DNA of 10,486 nt from Verrucomicrobiota bacterium. Lineage in GTDB: Bacteria > Verrucomicrobiota > Verrucomicrobiia > Opitutales > Opitutaceae. Of the stretch, positions 7,541 through 10,486 are shown in pieces (the first letter of the stretch is position 1; every line of letters begins with the position of its first letter). The notes under the pieces were generated by a model. The model saw nothing but the letters and a program-made list of their open reading frames with translations. It did no database searches and was not told the DNA's origin. Position numbers and translations under genes: made by a program. Where the stretch lies: NCBI GenBank assembly GCA_023447015.1, contig JAEXPG010000023.1, forward strand, positions 1 through 10,486, written 5' to 3'.

Positions 7541-8404
7541 ATGCCAGCGCATGAACCGCCGATCGGACCGGACAATGCCTCGCCGCCTGAGGATCTGGTT
7601 GTGGCGGGAAGCTACCGGACGAGCGGGCAGGGACATGACCACGGTCTGGTGGTGCTCTCGATGGGATTGCCGTACTGCCTCGAGGAGGCGGCCGACGGCT
7701 ATCGTCTGCTCGTGGAACCAGCGCGGCTCGCAGCGGTGCGCGAGCAACTCGCGAAGTACGACCGCGAGAGCGTCGGCTGGCCGCCCCGGGCCCCGGCGCC
7801 GAACCCGGCGCTCCGGCATCTCGCGCTGGGCGGACCCGTGCTGTGGGCGCTGGGGGTTGGCGCCGCGTTCTGGGCGCAGGGCGAACGGCCGGGATGGCTC
7901 GAGTCGCGGGGGGCGCTGGACCCGCAGGCGTTGTTCAGCGGAGGCGAGTGGTGGCGGCCGTTGACCGCACTGTTTCTGCACGCGGACGCCGCGCATCTGT
8001 CGTCGAACCTGCTGACCGGAGTGCTCGTGTTTGCGGTCGTGTGCTCGACGTTCGGGCGGGTGCGGGGCTGGCTGCTCCTGGCCCTTTCGGCGGTGGCGGC
8101 GAACGCCGTCGTGGCGGCGCTGGCGTTTCCGGGACCGTATCGCTCGCTGGGCGCCTCGACCGCGATCTTCGCCGGACTCGGCCTGCTGACGGGACAGGCG
8201 GTGGTCCTCGCCTGGTGCGGCGTGCCGGCGGGGCGCTGGCGCGCGGTGCTGGTGCCTCTCGGGGCCGGGCTCACGCTTCTCGCCCTCCATGGCGCCGGCG
8301 GACCGCAGACTGATGTCGGGGCGCACGTCGCCGGGTTCCTCGCGGGCCTGGCCGCGGGGGCCGGGGCCGCGGGCTGGCGGGCGAAGGCGGCCGCGGCGCC
8401 CTGA
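7541..8404 (+). CDS. Rhomboid-family intramembrane serine protease
   Basis: A 287-residue predicted inner-membrane protease that would cut transmembrane segments of other proteins. Residues 1-90 are a soluble N-terminal part. A first membrane segment lies near 94-112. The rhomboid motif GEWWRPLTALFLH (135-147) is followed by HLSSN (His152, Asn156), matching the HxxxN site of the family. The catalytic dyad is Ser206 in GAS (204-206) and His262 in AHVAG. Several further hydrophobic segments (about 159-170, 176-195, 207-225, 235-250, 260-275) give roughly six passes. The start is uncertain: ATG at 7541 is preferred over ATG 7523 and TTG 7499, with no Shine-Dalgarno site to decide. The soluble part (DLVVAGSYRTSG onward) looks like a genuine conserved region. 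The TonB-like gene follows after 85 bp and may be co-transcribed. Confidence 0.88.
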   Translation: MPAHEPPIGPDNASPPEDLVVAGSYRTSGQGHDHGLVVLSMGLPYCLEEAADGYRLLVEPARLAAVREQLAKYDRESVGWPPRAPAPNPALRHLALGGPVLWALGVGAAFWAQGERPGWLESRGALDPQALFSGGEWWRPLTALFLHADAAHLSSNLLTGVLVFAVVCSTFGRVRGWLLLALSAVAANAVVAALAFPGPYRSLGASTAIFAGLGLLTGQAVVLAWCGVPAGRWRAVLVPLGAGLTLLALHGAGGPQTDVGAHVAGFLAGLAAGAGAAGWRAKAAAAP

Positions 8405-8489
8405 CTCTGGACCGAGCTCCGGCGGTTCTTTTCCGCAACGAGGCGGGTCCGGAATTGCCCGCCCGCCGCGGACATCGTTTCCTCGCACC

Positions 8490-9272
8490 ATGATGCGGGC
8501 GACTTCTCCTGGTGCGATTGCGGCCTCGACGGCATTGCATGCGGCGGTAGCGGCGGCGCTGGTGGTGGCGGCCTTGGCCGCTTCCCGTGGTGTCCGGAAA
8601 CCGGACACCGAATTGGTCGTCGGGCCCGATGTCGACATCGCCGTGCCCGGACCGGGCAGGCGGTCTGACGCCGGGTTGCAGGGCGGCCCCATGGTCGACT
8701 ACAGGCCGTCGACGGTGCCGAGGGAAAGGATCCCAGATCCCGTGCCCGACGCGGGGACGGCTCAGCCGGAACCGAAGGGGGCGCCCAATGCGGGACCGGT
8801 CCCGGACCGGGGGGCGCGCCAGCAACGGACGAACTGGGACTCGTTCGCCCGGCAGCACGGCCTGACACAGCAGCTGGCGCAACGCGGGGCGACCACAGCT
8901 CGGCCGGTGCCGCAGGTCGATGGAGCGCGCATGGTCGACGAACTGATGCGCTTAGCTGCCGGTAGGCCGGGCGGCGGGCCGGAGGGAACGGCGGTCGATC
9001 CGGCAGCGCAGGCGGATTTCTTCGTCCGTCTCGTCGGGCTGTTGAAAGCGGCGCATGTGATGCCGGCGAGCGTCGACCGGTTGTACACCGCGGGCGTCGC
9101 GTTCGTGGTCGCGAGGGATGGATCGATCTCGAAAGTTCGGGTGATCAGCCCGTCAGGGAGTGCCGACTACGATCGCTCGGTGCTGGCCGCCTTCGGAAAG
9201 GTGGGGGCGTTGGGGCCGGTGCCCGAGGGCTGCGAGGGCGGGTGCGAGATCGAGTTCACCATGGCCGACTAG
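8490..9272 (+). CDS. TonB-like energy transducer / TonB C-terminal domain protein
   Basis: A 260-residue protein with the TonB/TolA plan. It has a single N-terminal membrane anchor (about residues 9-32, Ala/Val-rich), a Pro-rich and charged periplasmic spacer (about 45-145), and a C-terminal domain (about 176-257). The C-terminal domain contains TAGVAFVVARDGSISKVRVI, then SGSADYDRSVLAAF, LGPVPEG and the final strand EIEFTM. That order of a strand, 'DGxIxxVRV', 'SG...D..V..A' and a Pro-containing turn is characteristic of TonB C-terminal domains. Such proteins transmit proton-motive force to outer-membrane receptors or act in envelope integrity. No exbB or exbD is in view. Two cysteines, C248 and C252, sit just before the last strand, which is unusual. 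The start at the ATG-ATG pair (8490) fits the anchor; no Shine-Dalgarno site is seen. Confidence 0.75.
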   Translation: MMRATSPGAIAASTALHAAVAAALVVAALAASRGVRKPDTELVVGPDVDIAVPGPGRRSDAGLQGGPMVDYRPSTVPRERIPDPVPDAGTAQPEPKGAPNAGPVPDRGARQQRTNWDSFARQHGLTQQLAQRGATTARPVPQVDGARMVDELMRLAAGRPGGGPEGTAVDPAAQADFFVRLVGLLKAAHVMPASVDRLYTAGVAFVVARDGSISKVRVISPSGSADYDRSVLAAFGKVGALGPVPEGCEGGCEIEFTMAD

Positions 9273-9278
9273 CCGGCG

Positions 9279-9325
9279 CAGCGCTTTCTCCGGTGACGGG
9301 AGGAGCGCTGGCCCGCCATCACCGG
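9279..9325. terminator. Alternative stem-loops between the convergent tonB-like and metH genes
   Basis: CAGCGCT (9279-9285) pairs with AGCGCTG (9304-9310), extended by CTCC (9288-9291) with GGAG (9299-9302). A competing perfect 7-bp pairing is CCGGTGA (9290-9296) with TCACCGG (9319-9325). The site begins six bases after the TonB-like stop codon. No T-run follows on either strand, so termination is plausible but not shown. Confidence 0.35.
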
Positions 9326-9334
9326 GACAGGAGA

Positions 9335-9451
9335 TCGGGGCGCGGAAGAGCGCGGCGTGTCGCGTTGTCGGAGCCTGTGGTGCGGGAGAGCCGGACGGCG
9401 ATGGTCACGCTTCGTAGCCGAGGTAGGGGGAGAGCCACTTCTCGACTTCGG
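9335..9451. repeat. 117-bp direct repeat, copy 1 (end of metH plus downstream spacer)
   Basis: This stretch is identical, base for base, to 10370-10486. It covers the last 14 sense codons of metH, the TGA stop (complement of 9405-9407) and 70 bases of downstream spacer. Identity begins at T9335/T10370; the bases before that differ (A9334 versus T10369). The copies are 1035 bp apart. Confidence 0.95.
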
Positions 9452-10369
9452 CTACCGGGCGCTGGCTGCGAGCGGCATAGTCTTCGACCTGGTCGCGGGC
9501 GAGCTTGCCGACGGCGAAGTACTTCGACTCGGGATGGTTGAAGTAGAAGCCGCTCACGCTGCTGCCGGGCTTCATCGCGCAGCTCTCGGTGAGGCCGATG
9601 CCGGTGGCGGCTTCGATATCGAGGAGCTTCCAGAGTTGCGGCTTCTGCGTGTGGTCGGGACAGGCGGGATAGCCGGGAGCGGGGCGGATACCGCGGTACT
9701 TTTCGCGGATCATCTGCTCCATCGTGAGATTTTCCGCGCGGCCGTAGCCGGAGAAGTCGCGGACCTGCTTGTGGAAGTACTCGGCGAGGGCTTCGGCGAT
9801 GCGGTCGCCGAGGGCCTGCACCATGATCGCGGAGTAGTCGTCCTGCGCGGCCTTGAACTCGGCGGCGAACGTCTCGACGCCCGGACCGGCGGTGACGGCG
9901 AACGCGCCGAGGTAGTCGATCCGGCCGCTGCTCTTCGGTGCGACGTAGTCGGCGAGGCAGTGGTTGAACTGGTCGGCGGGTTTCTCGTTCTGCTGGCGGA
10001 GGAAGTGGAACGTCTCGACGACGCGGCTGTGCTGCTCGTCGGCGTAGACCTCGACGGAGTCGCCGACGGCGTTGGCTGGCAGGAACGCGATGAGCGCGCG
10101 GGGCTGGAAACGTTTCTCGGCGACGATCCGCGCGAGGAGTTTCTGGGCGTCGGCGAAGAGCTTCGTGGCCTCGGTGCCGACGTGCGGATCTTTGAGGATG
10201 TCGGGGAAACGGCCGGTGAGTTCCCACGCGGAGAAGAACGGCGCCCAGTCGATGAACGGGACGATCTCTGCGAGATCGAGGCGAGAGGCGAGAGGCGAAG
10301 GGCTAGAGGAGAGAATGCGGGTGCCGAGGAACTCGGGCTTCGGGATGTCGACGGTGGACCAGTCGAACT
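9405..10369 (-). CDS. metH: Cobalamin-dependent methionine synthase, C-terminal AdoMet-binding activation domain (no connected N-terminal part in window)
   Basis: Read on the minus strand, this encodes the reactivation domain of MetH, which binds S-adenosylmethionine and remethylates oxidised cobalamin in methionine synthesis. It starts with APKFDWSTVDIPKPEFLGTR. Next come FIDWAPFFSAWELTGRFPDIL, LIAFLPANAVGDSVEVYADE, CLADYVAPKSSGRIDYLGAFAV, the AdoMet-site motif RGIRPAPGYPACPDHT, ESCAMKPGSSVSGFYF and DQVEDYA. It ends EVEKWLSPYLGYEA and TGA (complement of 9405-9407), and the order closely follows E. coli MetH. Upstream, the frame does not run into the cobalamin-binding domain. It runs into a second copy of the metH end and spacer (10370-10486), whose stop lies at 10440-10442. 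No good start codon lies between that stop and the domain. As shown it is an orphan fragment or a misassembled gene. Identity is sure; completeness is not. Confidence 0.85.
10278..10298. repeat. Heptanucleotide microsatellite GAGGCGA x3 inside metH
   Basis: Three exact tandem GAGGCGA units, with related purine-rich sequence on both sides to about 10315, lie within the metH reading frame. On the minus strand the three units encode SPLASRL, part of a Ser/Pro-rich stretch ILSSSPSPLASRLDL between FLGTR and AEIVPFIDW. Because seven is not a multiple of three, only a gain or loss of three units keeps the frame. Confidence 0.8.
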
Positions 10370-10486
10370 TCGGGGCGCGGAAGAGCGCGGCGTGTCGCGT
10401 TGTCGGAGCCTGTGGTGCGGGAGAGCCGGACGGCGATGGTCACGCTTCGTAGCCGAGGTAGGGGGAGAGCCACTTCTCGACTTCGG
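10370..10486. repeat. 117-bp direct repeat, copy 2, running to the window edge
   Basis: Identical to 9335-9451 and in the same orientation. Identity continues to the last base shown, so the real repeat may be longer. The left boundary falls at the Lys codon of the metH sequence APKFDW: bases 10371-10379 encode the 'RAP' before it and are also the outer end of the spacer in copy 1. The 1035-bp period is exactly 345 codons. Confidence 0.95.
10440..10486 (-). CDS. metH: Second metH 3' end (last codons and stop, truncated by window edge)
   Basis: On the minus strand this encodes EVEKWLSPYLGYEA followed by TGA (complement of 10440-10442), identical to the end of the copy at 9405. If the assembly is right, this is the end of an upstream, possibly complete metH whose body lies beyond the window, and the 9405-10369 copy is a partial duplicate. 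If the assembly is wrong, this segment is an artefact. Confidence 0.5.
   Translation of the reverse strand, partial: EVEKWLSPYLGYEA

Noticed and set aside
8289..8489. Upstream start for the TonB-like gene overlapping the rhomboid gene
   Set aside because: The extra 67 residues are Arg/Pro-rich out-of-frame rhomboid sequence, and the membrane anchor follows the ATG at 8490 as expected for the family.
6932..8692. Minus-strand open frame of 586 codons across the rhomboid and GH10 copy B genes
   Set aside because: It is Arg/Pro/His-rich with no recognisable domain, and it overlaps three well-supported genes in other frames.
10072..10452. Plus-strand open frame of 126 codons at the right edge
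   Set aside because: It is antisense to the MetH domain and shares its end with the repeat; no family resemblance.
1..10486. CRISPR array, tRNA, rRNA, transposase, phage or toxin-antitoxin genes
   Set aside because: I looked for regularly spaced repeats, cloverleaf-like sequences and typical proteins on both strands and found none; the only exact long repeat is the metH one.

Overview
The window is very GC-rich (well over 60% by eye) and encodes proteins typical of an aerobic, polysaccharide-degrading Gram-negative bacterium. The best guess for the source is Verrucomicrobiota, probably Opitutaceae or a relative. Three things support this: a large secreted protein ending in the 'DPDGDGVANLLEY ... 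SDDLATW ... FYRL' C-terminal module common in that phylum, SD-poor starts, and the make-up of the gene set. This taxonomic call is inference; no rRNA or tRNA gene is present.

Layout. (1) Positions 1-3534, plus strand: a secreted multidomain metzincin-type metalloprotease with pre-peptidase, Ig-like and RCC1-like modules. Its 5' end lies outside the window, and an in-frame TAG at 3022-3024 splits its last Ig-like domain, cutting off the C-terminal module. (2) Positions 3616-3643: a good rho-independent terminator for the minus strand. (3) Positions 3665-7419: two paralogous GH10 xylanase genes, both minus strand and both 383 codons, flanking a plus-strand RluA-type pseudouridine synthase gene. 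Each GH10 gene starts back-to-back with a plus-strand gene, and a 325-bp structured, gene-free intergenic region lies between the 3' ends of rluA and the second GH10. (4) Positions 7541-9272, plus strand: a rhomboid-family intramembrane protease followed by a TonB-like envelope protein. (5) Positions 9405-10369, minus strand: the C-terminal S-adenosylmethionine-binding activation domain of cobalamin-dependent methionine synthase (MetH), convergent with the TonB-like gene.

The right edge is anomalous. The last 117 bases (10370-10486) exactly repeat 9335-9451, the end of metH plus its downstream spacer, with a period of 1035 bp (345 codons, in frame). The visible metH domain is therefore not joined to the rest of metH in this window. 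Either the metH 3' end is tandemly duplicated or the assembly is wrong there.

Functionally, the two GH10 enzymes would cut xylan at the cell surface or in the periplasm. The TonB-like protein could energise outer-membrane transport or act in envelope integrity. RluA and MetH are housekeeping. I see no CRISPR array, transposase, phage gene or defence system, and nothing I would call a new biological system. The points most worth checking are the metH repeat, the amber stop and the paired GH10 genes.
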